A stretch of DNA of 62,582 nt from positions 1 through 62,582 of the forward strand of contig JASBUS010000085.1 of assembly GCA_030147745.1 (NCBI GenBank), in the 5' to 3' direction. This stretch comes from Alphaproteobacteria bacterium. GTDB lineage: Bacteria; Pseudomonadota; Alphaproteobacteria; Micavibrionales; Micavibrionaceae. Shown here one piece after another: positions 16,168 to 25,005 of the stretch. The notes beneath the pieces were generated by a model. The model was not told where the DNA came from. It saw only the letters and a list, made by a program, of their open reading frames with translations, and ran no database searches. Both the position numbers and the translations under genes were made by a program. The stretch's first letter is position 1. The number at the start of each line of letters is the position of its first letter.

Positions 16168-18804
16168 ATGCGCACGGATTCACCTAAAACGATATTTTTA
16201 AAAGATTACGAAGCTCCAGCCTTTTTTGCTGAGCATTGTGATTTAACATTTAAAATTCATGACGGTTATACATTAGTGACATCCGCCACGAAGTATAAGA
16301 AGAACCCTGATGTACCTGCCCTAATCCTTCACCTTAACGGTGAACACCAAGAGCTTGTTTCTGTTCATTTAAACGGCCGCTACATAGACGATCAAGGCTA
16401 CATCCTGAGCGATAGCGGTATGCGTATTTCCGTTTCAGAACAAGAGTTTACACTTGTTATTACAAGTAAAATATCACCAGAAACAAATACCGCGTTGGAA
16501 GGCTTATATAAATCAGGCGACACGTACTGTACGCAGTGTGAGGCTGAAGGCTTCCGCCGCATCACATATTATCAAGATCGCCCTGATAATATGGCGACAT
16601 TCACCACACGTATCGAAGCCGACAAAACTAAATACCCAGTCCTTCTTTCAAACGGTAATTTGATTGATAGCGGGGATGTTGACGGTGAAGATGGCCGTCA
16701 TTTTACCGTGTGGGAAGACCCGTGGAAAAAGCCATGTTATTTATTTGCCCTAGTTGCAGGCAATCTTGTCCATATCGAAGACAAATTCACCACAGCGTCA
16801 GGCCGCGACGTTACATTGCGCATTTACGTACGCGAAGGCGATGAAGGCCAATGCCATCACGCGATGGAAAGCCTAAAGCACTCCATGCGTTGGGATGAAG
16901 AGAAATATGGCCGTGAATATGACCTAGACCTCTTTAATATTGTTGCCGTTAGCGACTTTAATATGGGCGCGATGGAAAATAAATCGCTTAACATTTTCAA
17001 CACAGCCCTCGTCCTTGCTCACAAAGATACAGCAACTGACGGTGATTTTATGCGCGTTGAAAGCGTTGTTGCGCATGAATATTTCCACAACTGGACTGGC
17101 AACCGCATCACATGCCGCGATTGGTTCCAATTATCTTTAAAAGAAGGCTTAACAGTCTTCCGCGATCAAGAATTCAGCGCGGATATGAATTCAGCGCCTG
17201 TACAGCGTATTGATGATGTTATGCATCTGCGTGAATTCCAATTCTCAGAAGACGCAAGCCCGCTTGCCCACCCTATTCGTCCAGACAATTATATTGAAAT
17301 CAATAACTTCTACACAATGACCGTCTATGAAAAGGGCGCTGAAGTTATTCGTATGTTCTATAATCTGCTCGGCCCTGAAACATACCGCAAAGCGACCGAT
17401 TTATATTTTGAACGCCATGACGAACAAGCCGTGACCTGTGAAGACTGGGCAAAATGTATGGAAGACGCATCTGGCATGGATTTAAGCCAGTTCAAGCTTT
17501 GGTACACTCAAGCCGGCACACCTGAAGTCAAAATGACATCAAAATATGATGCCGATACCAAGCGCTTCACACTCAGCTTTGAACAAAAAGTCCCGAAAAC
17601 ACCAGGGCAAGACCAGAAAAAGCCGATGCATATTCCTATACGTACAGCGCTTATTTCAGGTAATGGTGATGAATTCGCATTGAATGAGCAAGGTGATAAA
17701 GAGATCATCCTGCATTTGAAAGACTCAAAGCAGAATTTCGTCTTTGAAAACATCACATCAAAGCCAACGCCATCTGTACTACGTGGTTTTTCAGCGCCAA
17801 TTAAGCTCACCACCGACCTAACAGATGATGAATTACGTTTCTTAATGGTCCATGACCAAGATGGGTTCAATAAATGGGAAGCAGGTCAAAAGCTTGCGAC
17901 ACGCCAAATTATTGCGCATTACAAAGACAAAAAACACAATACTGACAAAGCCTTCATTGATAGCTTTAAAGCGCTTTGTGAGAAAGCTTTGGAAGATGGT
18001 GCAGACCACGCCCTAATGGCGCGTGCGCTAAGTCTGCCGTCTCTCGGTGATCTTGCACAGCAATTGACGGATCTTGACCCTGTGAAGCTTTATGAGGCGC
18101 AAAAGCGTGTCATGAATGACCTCGCTGAAGCGACACATGATGATATGCAGCGCATTTATAATACGCTACAAGTCCCTGCTGCGGACGATAAATTCCACAT
18201 TGCCGCAGGCCGCAGATCATTGAAAAATGTGGCCTTAAGCTATATTTGCGGTTTCGCTGATGACACTAAAAACGCATATGGCCTCGCCGCCGCACAATAT
18301 AACTATGCGGAAAATATGACCGACCGCATGGGGGCGCTTGCTTGCCTCGTTGATAGTGATGCGCCACAGCGCCAAGAATGTCTGGATGATTTCTATGACC
18401 GCTTTAAGGCACATGAATTGGTGGTCAATAAATGGTTTAGCCTTCAGGCTTGCGCCGTACGTCCATCGATCATTGATGATGTGAAAAAATTAGCCCAGCA
18501 TGCTGATTTTAATTGGAAAAACCCGAACCGTGTACGTGCCCTATTCGCGGCTTTTGCCATGCGCAATATGCCAGCCTTCCACAGCGCCGATGGTTCAGGT
18601 TATGAATTCTTGACCGATGCAATTATCAAGCTTAATGGCCTTAACCCACAAATTGCCGCGCGTATGCTTACACCTATGCGTGAATGGCGCCGATTTGATA
18701 AATCACGTCAAACGATGATTAAAGCGTCACTGGAACGTATTCTCGCGGTTAAAGATCTATCCAAAGACGTTTATGAAATCGCAAGTAAGAGCTTGAAAGG
18801 ATAA
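16168..18804 (+). CDS. pepN: Aminopeptidase N (M1 family)
   Basis: PepN removes N-terminal residues from peptides in the cytoplasm, completing protein turnover. The 878 residues match the E. coli-type enzyme (870). All motifs are canonical: GAMENKSLNIFNT from Gly267, HEYFHNWTGNR from His303, the zinc Glu326 in SLKEGLTVFRDQEF, and the catalytic Tyr387 in YEKGAEVIRM. The C-terminal helical domain is complete. TGAGGA upstream is a fair ribosome site. It follows the divergent M1 paralogue and is followed 5 bases later by the SGNH hydrolase, so the three are likely one operon. Confidence 0.96.
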   Translation: MRTDSPKTIFLKDYEAPAFFAEHCDLTFKIHDGYTLVTSATKYKKNPDVPALILHLNGEHQELVSVHLNGRYIDDQGYILSDSGMRISVSEQEFTLVITSKISPETNTALEGLYKSGDTYCTQCEAEGFRRITYYQDRPDNMATFTTRIEADKTKYPVLLSNGNLIDSGDVDGEDGRHFTVWEDPWKKPCYLFALVAGNLVHIEDKFTTASGRDVTLRIYVREGDEGQCHHAMESLKHSMRWDEEKYGREYDLDLFNIVAVSDFNMGAMENKSLNIFNTALVLAHKDTATDGDFMRVESVVAHEYFHNWTGNRITCRDWFQLSLKEGLTVFRDQEFSADMNSAPVQRIDDVMHLREFQFSEDASPLAHPIRPDNYIEINNFYTMTVYEKGAEVIRMFYNLLGPETYRKATDLYFERHDEQAVTCEDWAKCMEDASGMDLSQFKLWYTQAGTPEVKMTSKYDADTKRFTLSFEQKVPKTPGQDQKKPMHIPIRTALISGNGDEFALNEQGDKEIILHLKDSKQNFVFENITSKPTPSVLRGFSAPIKLTTDLTDDELRFLMVHDQDGFNKWEAGQKLATRQIIAHYKDKKHNTDKAFIDSFKALCEKALEDGADHALMARALSLPSLGDLAQQLTDLDPVKLYEAQKRVMNDLAEATHDDMQRIYNTLQVPAADDKFHIAAGRRSLKNVALSYICGFADDTKNAYGLAAAQYNYAENMTDRMGALACLVDSDAPQRQECLDDFYDRFKAHELVVNKWFSLQACAVRPSIIDDVKKLAQHADFNWKNPNRVRALFAAFAMRNMPAFHSADGSGYEFLTDAIIKLNGLNPQIAARMLTPMREWRRFDKSRQTMIKASLERILAVKDLSKDVYEIASKSLKG

Positions 18805-18809
18805 GCAAT

Positions 18810-19466
18810 ATGGCTGGACGTATCGTCTGTTTAGGGGATTCCATCACTGAAGGCGTATGCGATACGCAGGCCATGGGTTGGGTTGGACGTGTGTCCAAAG
18901 CACTTGCCGAAGCCAATAAAGACGCAGAGCCTTGGCGCTTAATTAATTTAGGCGTTGCGGGCGATACAAGCATCGATATTAAGCACCGCCTATGCAGTGA
19001 AGTCTTTTACCGCTGCCCACAAATATTGATTATTGCCGCGGGCATTAATGATACCGCCTATAAAATATGGCCAGATCAACGCGGGCAAAAAGTCGACATT
19101 CATATGGCGCGCTTCACATGGAAAGAGATATTTGCTTTGCTTGACGGCAGGTCGTTTCCTGTCATATCCATTGGCCCAACGCCCGTAGATGAAAACAAAT
19201 TACCAAATATTTGGCGTCCTTTTGATGATAAAGACAAAGGTACAGACCTGAAAAATCAGGCGATTGCCGAATATAACGCGATGCTAAAGGCTGAAGTTGA
19301 GCTTGCAGGCCATTATTTCATCAATATGTATGATGAATTAGACCACAGCCAGTTTATTCCTACACTTGGCGATGGCCTACATCCTGACGCTCATGGCTTT
19401 GACATGATGACCGATGTGATCTTGCGTCACCTTAAAAAGATCGATATTGATCAATATAGTATGTAA
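18810..19466 (+). CDS. SGNH/GDSL-type hydrolase
   Basis: A 218-residue esterase or lipase-like enzyme of the SGNH superfamily. The four blocks can be read in order: GDSITEG (catalytic Ser) near residue 10, GVAGDTS (oxyanion Gly), AAGINDT (Asn) and DGLHPDAHG (catalytic Asp and His) near the end. It has no signal peptide, so the substrate is probably cytoplasmic. It begins 5 bases after pepN and looks co-transcribed. Thioesterase, esterase or acetylhydrolase activity cannot be separated by sequence. Confidence 0.88.
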   Translation: MAGRIVCLGDSITEGVCDTQAMGWVGRVSKALAEANKDAEPWRLINLGVAGDTSIDIKHRLCSEVFYRCPQILIIAAGINDTAYKIWPDQRGQKVDIHMARFTWKEIFALLDGRSFPVISIGPTPVDENKLPNIWRPFDDKDKGTDLKNQAIAEYNAMLKAEVELAGHYFINMYDELDHSQFIPTLGDGLHPDAHGFDMMTDVILRHLKKIDIDQYSM

Positions 19467-19474
19467 TCCGCCCC

Positions 19475-20638
19475 TTATGGCTTAGGCGGATTATCATTTA
19501 TTGAGATAAGCTGTTTTACCATCTCAATAGAGCCTTTAAAACTTGAACGCTCGTACTGCATTCTAATATCTTGAAACTGCGCCACTTCAGTCTGGTATTG
19601 AGATGATGCCACAGCCGTATCCTGCTGATTAAAGCTAATGTCACCGTTAATCGCATCCTGCATAGCGTTTTTAAGCACAGCTGAGAGCGGTGAAGATGAA
19701 AAAGTCATAAACGCACCTTTACCATCGTTAACCACGCGCTGACGGTTTAAATAGAGACGTAAATCATGCGCTTCTGGGTCATAATTGACATTCAAACGCG
19801 CCACTTCACGCCCTTCTGCAAAACGCGTTAGGCCAATGCGCTTAATATCAGCATCATTCGCTTGGTCGATATAGTATTTAACGCGTTCATCACCGTAACT
19901 AAACAAAGCACCGCTGCGCTCTACGATTGGCAGTAAACGGCGACCGATAACAGAATCCATAATTTTATCAATGGCTTTGACCGCAAAGACTTGGCGGAAA
20001 CCGCTTCGTTTACCTTGGGTATTATTGGCGACATAATTGAAGTCGGCTCTAAAACCACGGTCACAATGCGGCATATCAACCGCCCCGATGTTAAAGGCCT
20101 TAACTTGTAATAATGGTGTGATTGGTAATTTGCGGCTGCGTAAACGGTGCACCATATCCGCTTCCATTTGCTGAATAAGGCTGGTGCCGTATGAGTAGCC
20201 CGTCAGTATAATCTGCGCAAAATGCTTATTCATTGCATTATGCGCTTTGGTTTTATCCATTCTATCCCATTTATCTAAAAGCGCATCGCTTGCGATAATC
20301 AGCCTTGATGCTTCACGCCCTTGCGAAGTCACTGGTACGTTTTTAAGGTTGTGCATCTGATCTGCTGTATGGCCAATGGCTTCTTCCATACCATTTGTTT
20401 CAACATTGATTGTAACAACATATGTTGAAATGTCATTCCGCTTAGAATCAATAAGGTCCCTCAGCATAGAACCGAGAGACCCGTCAATTTCAAAGCCATT
20501 AATGTGAAGAAGGCCACCTAAAAAATAATGCCTAAGCTTATTCTCTTTTGCTTCTTGAGCATGGTGCGCAGCGATTTGATCAGGGAAATCTATATTTTGC
20601 CCGTCAGAACAGAGTAGTTTTTTAAAGACCGTAGTCAT
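19475..20638 (-). CDS. Unrecognised protein with an alpha/beta-hydrolase-like GYSYG
   Basis: I do not recognise this 387-residue protein. It has no signal peptide or membrane segment. The sequence QIILTGYSYGTSLIQQM, near residue 150, has the strand-GxSxG-helix look of a hydrolase nucleophile elbow; a later D or H to complete a triad is not obvious, although DERVKYYIDQAND and HDLRLY are candidates. A second half is rich in charged residues and ends in a helical segment. It is convergent with the SGNH gene (8 bases apart) and stands alone with its own 5' region. It could be an unusual lipase-like enzyme or simply a coincidence of motif. Confidence 0.55.
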   Translation of the reverse strand: MTTVFKKLLCSDGQNIDFPDQIAAHHAQEAKENKLRHYFLGGLLHINGFEIDGSLGSMLRDLIDSKRNDISTYVVTINVETNGMEEAIGHTADQMHNLKNVPVTSQGREASRLIIASDALLDKWDRMDKTKAHNAMNKHFAQIILTGYSYGTSLIQQMEADMVHRLRSRKLPITPLLQVKAFNIGAVDMPHCDRGFRADFNYVANNTQGKRSGFRQVFAVKAIDKIMDSVIGRRLLPIVERSGALFSYGDERVKYYIDQANDADIKRIGLTRFAEGREVARLNVNYDPEAHDLRLYLNRQRVVNDGKGAFMTFSSSPLSAVLKNAMQDAINGDISFNQQDTAVASSQYQTEVAQFQDIRMQYERSSFKGSIEMVKQLISINDNPPKP

Positions 20639-20734
20639 GTGTCCATCACCCTTAAGTTGTGATCACCGTTTATGACAACATCCATTTAACATAGAGTTTT
20701 ACTACATGCAAGAAAAATATAAGTTATGGCTAAT

Positions 20735-20764
20735 AAAAAAAATAAGCCCCGGAATTGGGGCTTA
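20735..20764 (-). terminator. Intrinsic terminator for the gene at 20791-21201
   Basis: TAAGCCCC (20743-20750) pairs with GGGGCTTA (20757-20764) around a 6-base loop. Leftward, the stem is followed by eight T's (complement of 20735-20742). It fits the leftward gene ending at 20791. Confidence 0.87.
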
Positions 20765-20790
20765 CTTAATAAACTTATAAATAGTTTAAT

Positions 20791-21201
20791 TTATTCGTTC
20801 GTAGAGCCATCAGGCTTACGAATAACACGGCGGCGCTTTTTCACTTCCATCTTCGGACGCATGCCGCCTTCATTTGATGAATCATTAGCTTGTTTTGCCG
20901 CTGGCGCATCTGTATTCATGTTACCTTTTGAATCATCTGCATCATCTTGATCATCTGATTGTGATGGGCCTCTACGGCGCGCTGAACGGTGCGGCGGCAC
21001 TGGAATTGGCTTTTGTGTCATTTGATCGCGCTCGCTTGTTGCGATTTCGATCTCAAGACGTGCTGAAACCTTACGTAGCTCATGTACGGCTTCTTGTAAT
21101 GCGCCTCTTAATTCAACATCAGATTTTTTATCTTTCCACGCTGTATAAGCTTGAATACATTTTTCTGATGATTCTTTTAGGCGTGTTTGTATTTCGTCCA
21201 T
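20791..21201 (-). CDS. Small protein with helical head and basic disordered tail
   Basis: A 136-residue protein that I do not recognise. The first 65 residues are a helical, charged stretch (MDEIQTRLKESSEKCIQAY ... VHELRKVSARLEIEIATSE) that may form a coiled coil or hairpin. The rest is low complexity: proline and arginine (PVPPHRSARRRGP), an acidic run (DDQDDADDS) and a strongly basic end (KKRRRVIRKPDG). This layout suits a nucleic-acid-associated or scaffold protein; that is inference. It is a monocistronic unit with a terminator on the left and guaC transcribed toward it from the right. Confidence 0.6.
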   Translation of the reverse strand: MDEIQTRLKESSEKCIQAYTAWKDKKSDVELRGALQEAVHELRKVSARLEIEIATSERDQMTQKPIPVPPHRSARRRGPSQSDDQDDADDSKGNMNTDAPAAKQANDSSNEGGMRPKMEVKKRRRVIRKPDGSTNE

Positions 21202-21282
21202 TTTCCGATACCTTTTTATAATTATTAGACCGCGTAATTTTCCACTCTACCAAGTTATCCTTAACAGAATGGAAATTTATAC

Positions 21283-22332
21283 TCAGCCATTGCCAAAAAT
21301 TGTGTTTAATTGTTGTGACACACGAATAAAAGTCGTGCGCTTTGACAATTCTTTTAACTGGCGTGCACCAACATATGTACATGCAGAGCGTACACCACCT
21401 AGAATATTTTGCAATGTTTCGCCTGTAACGTCACCACGATACGGCACGCGCACAGTTTTACCTTCACTTGCACGATATTCCGCAACGCCGCCCGCGTGCT
21501 TGTTCATTGCTGTGTCAGAGCTCATACCATAGAACTGCACGAATTTCTGGCCATTATCTTCAACGACTTCAAGCTCAGACTGGTCGTGACCAGCAAGCAT
21601 GCCGCCAAGCATAATGAAGTCAGCGCCCGCGCCAAATGCTTTCGCCAAGTCACCAGGGACTGTACAGCCGCCATCACCACAAACAAGGCCAGACAAGCCG
21701 TGTGCAGCATCCGCACACTCGATAATTGCTGACAATTGTGGGTAGCCAACACCGGTCATTTTACGGGTTGTGCATACTGAACCTGGGCCAATACCAACTT
21801 TAACGATATCCGCGCCGCTCAAAATAAGCTCTTCCGTCATTTCACCTGTAACAACGTTACCCGCCATAATTGTTAGGTCAGGATAAGCATCACGCGCTTT
21901 ACGCAAGAAGTTTGTGAAGTTTTCACTGTAACCATTCGCAACATCGATACAGATTTTTTCAATCTTGCCTGGTGCGCCTTTCATCACAGCATCCAACTTC
22001 TCTTGGTCTTTTTCTGCAACACCAATGCTGTACCATACGTTCGCAGCCGCAGGGTCATTGTTCAAAAAGTCGATGAGTTGTTTTTCTGAATAATGCTTTG
22101 TCAATGCAACAGACAAACCATTGCCATCAGCATGAAACGCACGTGCCATTTCAAATGTGCCAACACCATCCATGTTTGCGGCAACGATTGGCACGCCATC
22201 AAAAGCGCGGCCTGACCATTTAAATGTGAAGTTACGTCGGATATCAACTTCCTTACGGGAGCCTAAAGTCGAACGCTTTGGGCGAATTAAAACGTCTTTG
22301 AAATCAAGTTTTAAATCTTCTTCGATACGCAT
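21283..22332 (-). CDS. guaC: GMP reductase
   Basis: GuaC reduces GMP to IMP with NADPH, returning guanine nucleotides to the adenine branch. Its 349 residues match the E. coli enzyme (347). The catalytic loop [20 protein letters not shown] holds the active Cys; the GDGGC and [14 protein letters not shown] phosphate-binding segments follow. It lacks the CBS domains of IMP dehydrogenase, and the long IMPDH active-site flap is absent, which supports GuaC. It lies 28 bases downstream of the hydroxybutyrate dehydrogenase gene. Confidence 0.94.
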   Translation of the reverse strand: MRIEEDLKLDFKDVLIRPKRSTLGSRKEVDIRRNFTFKWSGRAFDGVPIVAANMDGVGTFEMARAFHADGNGLSVALTKHYSEKQLIDFLNNDPAAANVWYSIGVAEKDQEKLDAVMKGAPGKIEKICIDVANGYSENFTNFLRKARDAYPDLTIMAGNVVTGEMTEELILSGADIVKVGIGPGSVCTTRKMTGVGYPQLSAIIECADAAHGLSGLVCGDGGCTVPGDLAKAFGAGADFIMLGGMLAGHDQSELEVVEDNGQKFVQFYGMSSDTAMNKHAGGVAEYRASEGKTVRVPYRGDVTGETLQNILGGVRSACTYVGARQLKELSKRTTFIRVSQQLNTIFGNG

Positions 22333-22360
22333 AGTTTGTTCCTCTTATACCGATAGTTTG

Positions 22361-23149
22361 TTATTGGGCAGTCCAGCCGCCATCAATTGTTAATTCCGAT
22401 CCCGTGATTTGTGCCGCGTCATCAGAACATAAAAATGAAACAAGAGCACCGATTTGTTCAGGTTTTGCAAATTCGACTGAAGGCTGTTTTTCTGACAAGA
22501 GCGACATTTTTGCGTCATCCCATGACAGATTTTGCTGTTCGGCGCGGAGATCCACTTGCTTTTCGACGAGCGGTGTTAACACCCAACCCGGACAAATCGA
22601 ATTACAGGTAATATTCTCTTTAGCCGTTTCTAAGGCAACAACCTTACCTAAGCCAATCAAACCATGTTTCGCTGCAACATAAGCAGATTTATTCACAGAT
22701 GCAACCTTTCCATGCACGGAAGCAATATTTATTATGCGACCCCAGTCCTTTTTACGCATATAAGGCAGAGCCCGTTTAATAATATAGAACGGCGCAGACA
22801 ACATTAAATCCTGTATCAACTGCCATTTTTCTGATGGGAAATCTTCAATTGGTGACACATGCTGAATACCAGCATTATTAACGATGATATCAGCGCCCGC
22901 AACGCCTTGCGCGGCCATATCGTCAAACAAGGCCGCAACGCCCTGCTCGCTTGCCAAATCGGCGGCGACATATTTGCAGGCTACACCATAATCCTTTTCT
23001 AGGCCACTGCGTAATGCTTCAATCTCACCCGCATCACCAAAGCCGTTTAAAACAATATTTGCGCCCTTCTCAGCCAAACGCTGCGCGACACCGTAACCGA
23101 TACCACTTGTTGAGCCTGTGATTAATGCATATTTACCATTTAGGGACAT
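22361..23149 (-). CDS. bdhA: D-3-hydroxybutyrate dehydrogenase (short-chain dehydrogenase)
   Basis: An SDR enzyme of 262 residues that interconverts 3-hydroxybutyrate and acetoacetate with NAD, a step in polyhydroxybutyrate use. It shows the TGSTSGIGYGVA cofactor loop, NNAGIQH, and the YVAAKHG catalytic Tyr-Lys pair, with Ser in NIASVHG. The family-specific segments AGIQHVSPIEDFP, ICPGWVLTPLVEKQ and GSELTIDGGWTAQ favour this enzyme over other SDRs. The ATG at 23149 is chosen over a GTG six codons upstream because GAAGG precedes it at 11 bases. It follows the DUF1192 gene. Confidence 0.88.
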   Translation of the reverse strand: MSLNGKYALITGSTSGIGYGVAQRLAEKGANIVLNGFGDAGEIEALRSGLEKDYGVACKYVAADLASEQGVAALFDDMAAQGVAGADIIVNNAGIQHVSPIEDFPSEKWQLIQDLMLSAPFYIIKRALPYMRKKDWGRIINIASVHGKVASVNKSAYVAAKHGLIGLGKVVALETAKENITCNSICPGWVLTPLVEKQVDLRAEQQNLSWDDAKMSLLSEKQPSVEFAKPEQIGALVSFLCSDDAAQITGSELTIDGGWTAQ

Positions 23150-23180
23150 ATTCGTTCTAACCTTCACCCATAAAAATCAT

Positions 23181-23363
23181 TTATTTAAAAAAGGCATCCG
23201 CCGCGTTTGCCGCAGCTTTCTTTTTTGCCATTTCAGTTTCTACGCGTGTGATTTCTGTTTTGAGGTCATCTATATATTCAGCAAGTTCAGACACAGACAT
23301 TGAATCCAACTTAGCTGGAAACTCGCGCGCGATCACTTTGCGGTCTTGTTCATCATCAAACAT
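23181..23363 (-). CDS. DUF1192 family protein
   Basis: A 60-residue helical protein of the alphaproteobacterial DUF1192 family. It starts MFDDEQDRKV, has the diagnostic SMSVSELAEYIDDLKTEI helix followed by RVETEMAKKKAAANAADAFF. It forms a short coiled coil and has no known activity. It is 31 bases upstream of bdhA on the same strand, with an AT-rich 232-base gap behind it. Confidence 0.85.
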   Translation of the reverse strand: MFDDEQDRKVIAREFPAKLDSMSVSELAEYIDDLKTEITRVETEMAKKKAAANAADAFFK

Positions 23364-23595
23364 TTAACGATCCCTTTTCAAAAACAGCCATTAATTTACT
23401 GCTTTTTTGACCTGAATTCAATCATCCAGATTGTAATTCTTTACTTGACCAGCCTACAGCAAACAGTGTAGATTTCTGTATCTTCCCAATCTGGCCATAT
23501 AATAAGGCCTGCCGGGTCCGCCTGATAAGCGACTTTGGCAAAGGGAATTGCGTATGCCGAATATAGAAAAACATTAGACTATAGGAAAAAATGTT

Positions 23596-24279
23596 ATGAG
23601 CAACCAAGTTGATTTAGACAAGCCACTAATGCCAAAAGCCAAAGCAATCTGGCTTATTGAGAACACAGCATTGTCTTTCGAACAAATCGCAGAATTCTGT
23701 TTCATGCACGCCGTTGAAATTCAGGCGCTTGCTGATGAAGATATTGGCCGCGGCATGGTTGGCCGTAGCCCAATTGACGACGGTGAATTAACACAAGAAG
23801 AAATTGACCGCTGCCAAGCAGACACAACATTGTCACTTCGTATTAACCGCAAAGCGAATGCAAGCCTTCGTTCACGCTCGAAAGGCCCTCGTTATACTCC
23901 AGTTTCTAAACGTGGTGACAAGCCAAATGCGATCGCATGGTTGCTTAAAAACCATGACGAACTTAGCGAAGCACAGATTTGTAAGCTTGTTGGTACAACT
24001 AAGCCAACTGTTAAATCTATCCGCGAGAAAACACACGCAAACATGCAAAACCTTAAGCCACACAGTCCTGCTGACCTTGGTCTATGTACATATGTAGAGC
24101 TTGATGAAGCCGTGAAAAAAGCGCTGAAAGCAAAAGGCATTGACCCAGAGCAAAAGAAACGCGAAATGGAAGAAAAGCGCGCAATGGACGAAGCAGAAAA
24201 CAGCGTTGATACACAAACAACAGCTGGCGGCTTTGACTTCTCTGCCTTCATGAGCACAAGCTCTTCAAGCCAAGAATAA
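23596..24279 (+). CDS. trcR: DUF1013 / TrcR-type cell-cycle transcription regulator
   Basis: A 227-residue regulator of the DUF1013 family, named TrcR in alphaproteobacterial annotation and tied to cell-cycle gene control. The conserved start is LMPKAKAIWLIENTALSFEQ, with an HTH-like stretch (FEQIAEFCFMHAVEIQALAD) and a second one (NHDELSEAQICKLVGTTKPTVKSI). The end from about 180 is charged and disordered (FDFSAFMSTSSSSQE). It has no signal peptide. It is rightward and monocistronic, with a bidirectional terminator at 24311. The upstream gap (23364-23595) contains a TATAAT at 23498-23503 without a good -35. Confidence 0.82.
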   Translation: MSNQVDLDKPLMPKAKAIWLIENTALSFEQIAEFCFMHAVEIQALADEDIGRGMVGRSPIDDGELTQEEIDRCQADTTLSLRINRKANASLRSRSKGPRYTPVSKRGDKPNAIAWLLKNHDELSEAQICKLVGTTKPTVKSIREKTHANMQNLKPHSPADLGLCTYVELDEAVKKALKAKGIDPEQKKREMEEKRAMDEAENSVDTQTTAGGFDFSAFMSTSSSSQE

Positions 24280-24310
24280 TTTATATTGGTGAATATCTAG
24301 TTTAATAAGA

Positions 24311-24338
24311 AAGAGGGTCGCAAGACCCTCTTCTTTTA
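24311..24338. terminator. Bidirectional intrinsic terminator
   Basis: AAGAGGGTC (24311-24319) and GACCCTCTT (24324-24332) form a perfect 9-bp stem with a GCAA tetraloop. Rightward it is followed by CTTTTATTT; leftward by TTTCTTATT. It ends trcR and the convergent small gene, whose last codon is at 24336. Confidence 0.85.
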
Positions 24339-24527
24339 TTTGTGCGCCGTTTTATCAGTCGGCTTATGTAGACGATGTTCCAGTAATGCTTTACAAGTTT
24401 TCGCTAACTCTAAGTCACCATGGAATTTCTCTCGTCTCTCTAACATGCACAAAAAATCAAATCCGTCATCTTTGTCATGATGCTCACAACATGATTTCAG
24501 CTCGTCTGTTTTGTCTTCTTTAGACAT
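24336..24527 (-). CDS. Small Cys/His-containing protein, 63 residues
   Basis: I do not recognise this protein. It is charged, with DELKSCCEHHDKDD near the front, FLCMLERRE in the middle and KTCKALLEHRLHK toward the end; four cysteines and five histidines in 63 residues might bind a metal. AAGGA lies 7 bases upstream of the ATG, and an AT-rich promoter region with TATAAT (complement of 24555-24560) stands behind it. It ends at the terminator shared with trcR. The good ribosome site and compact unit make it a likely real gene. Confidence 0.6.
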   Translation of the reverse strand: MSKEDKTDELKSCCEHHDKDDGFDFLCMLERREKFHGDLELAKTCKALLEHRLHKPTDKTAHK

Positions 24528-24602
24528 GCTAAATTCCTTTTGTTATATATCTTTATTATAACATTTTTTATGTTTACATAAAAGAAAAAGCCGCATATTA
24601 AA

Positions 24603-24628
24603 AAAAGGCACCACATTGCGGTGCCTTT
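24603..24628 (-). terminator. Intrinsic terminator for the DUF465 gene
   Basis: AAAGGCACC (24604-24612) and GGTGCCTTT (24620-24628) form a perfect 9-bp stem with a 7-base loop. Leftward it is followed by a T run (complement of the A run at 24598-24606). It lies 26 bases beyond the stop at 24654. Confidence 0.8.
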
Positions 24629-24653
24629 ATAAAATCATCAGTACCTATTACGG

Positions 24654-24824
24654 TCAATGCGCATCAGCCATTGCCGCGATTTCATCATTTATCAATAATT
24701 TTTGTGCTTTCAGTTTATGAAGAATAAGTTCATCTGGATGTGGTCTTTTTTCTTCATCGGTGATTTTTAGGTCAAGATATTGTTTACGCTGTTTTAAAGA
24801 ATTAATACGATTATTTTCGGACAT
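24654..24824 (-). CDS. DUF465 / YdcH family protein
   Basis: A 56-residue protein from ATG at 24824 to TGA at 24654, shorter than most ORF cut-offs. It reads MSENNRINSLKQRKQYLDLK, then EEKRPHPDE, then LHKLKAQKLLINDEIAAMAD. The (E)xRPHPDE core followed by a LKxxKLxxKDEI helix is the YdcH/DUF465 signature: a two-helix coiled-coil protein common in proteobacteria, of unknown function. AGGAGCG lies 6-12 bases upstream of the ATG. A terminator follows at 24603. It stands between the Cys/His mini-protein and the Na/Pi gene, all leftward. Confidence 0.82.
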   Translation of the reverse strand: MSENNRINSLKQRKQYLDLKITDEEKRPHPDELILHKLKAQKLLINDEIAAMADAH

Positions 24825-25005
24825 ATTCGCTCCTGTTCATATCTTGTAACTATTTGAAATATAACACGTAGACGTGCACCAATTGATATGGTGTGTCGTT
24901 CTTATGATTTCAAGATGAAATAGAACTAAAATCTACGCTTATGAATACAGTATTTCATGGCTTGATTAACAGTAGGTTAACAAAACCCAAGAAAGAGCAG
25001 TTATT

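Noticed and set aside
23422-23607. 61-residue leftward frame in the trcR upstream region
   Set aside because: No ribosome site, it overlaps the start of trcR and has no family features; the region looks like promoter DNA.
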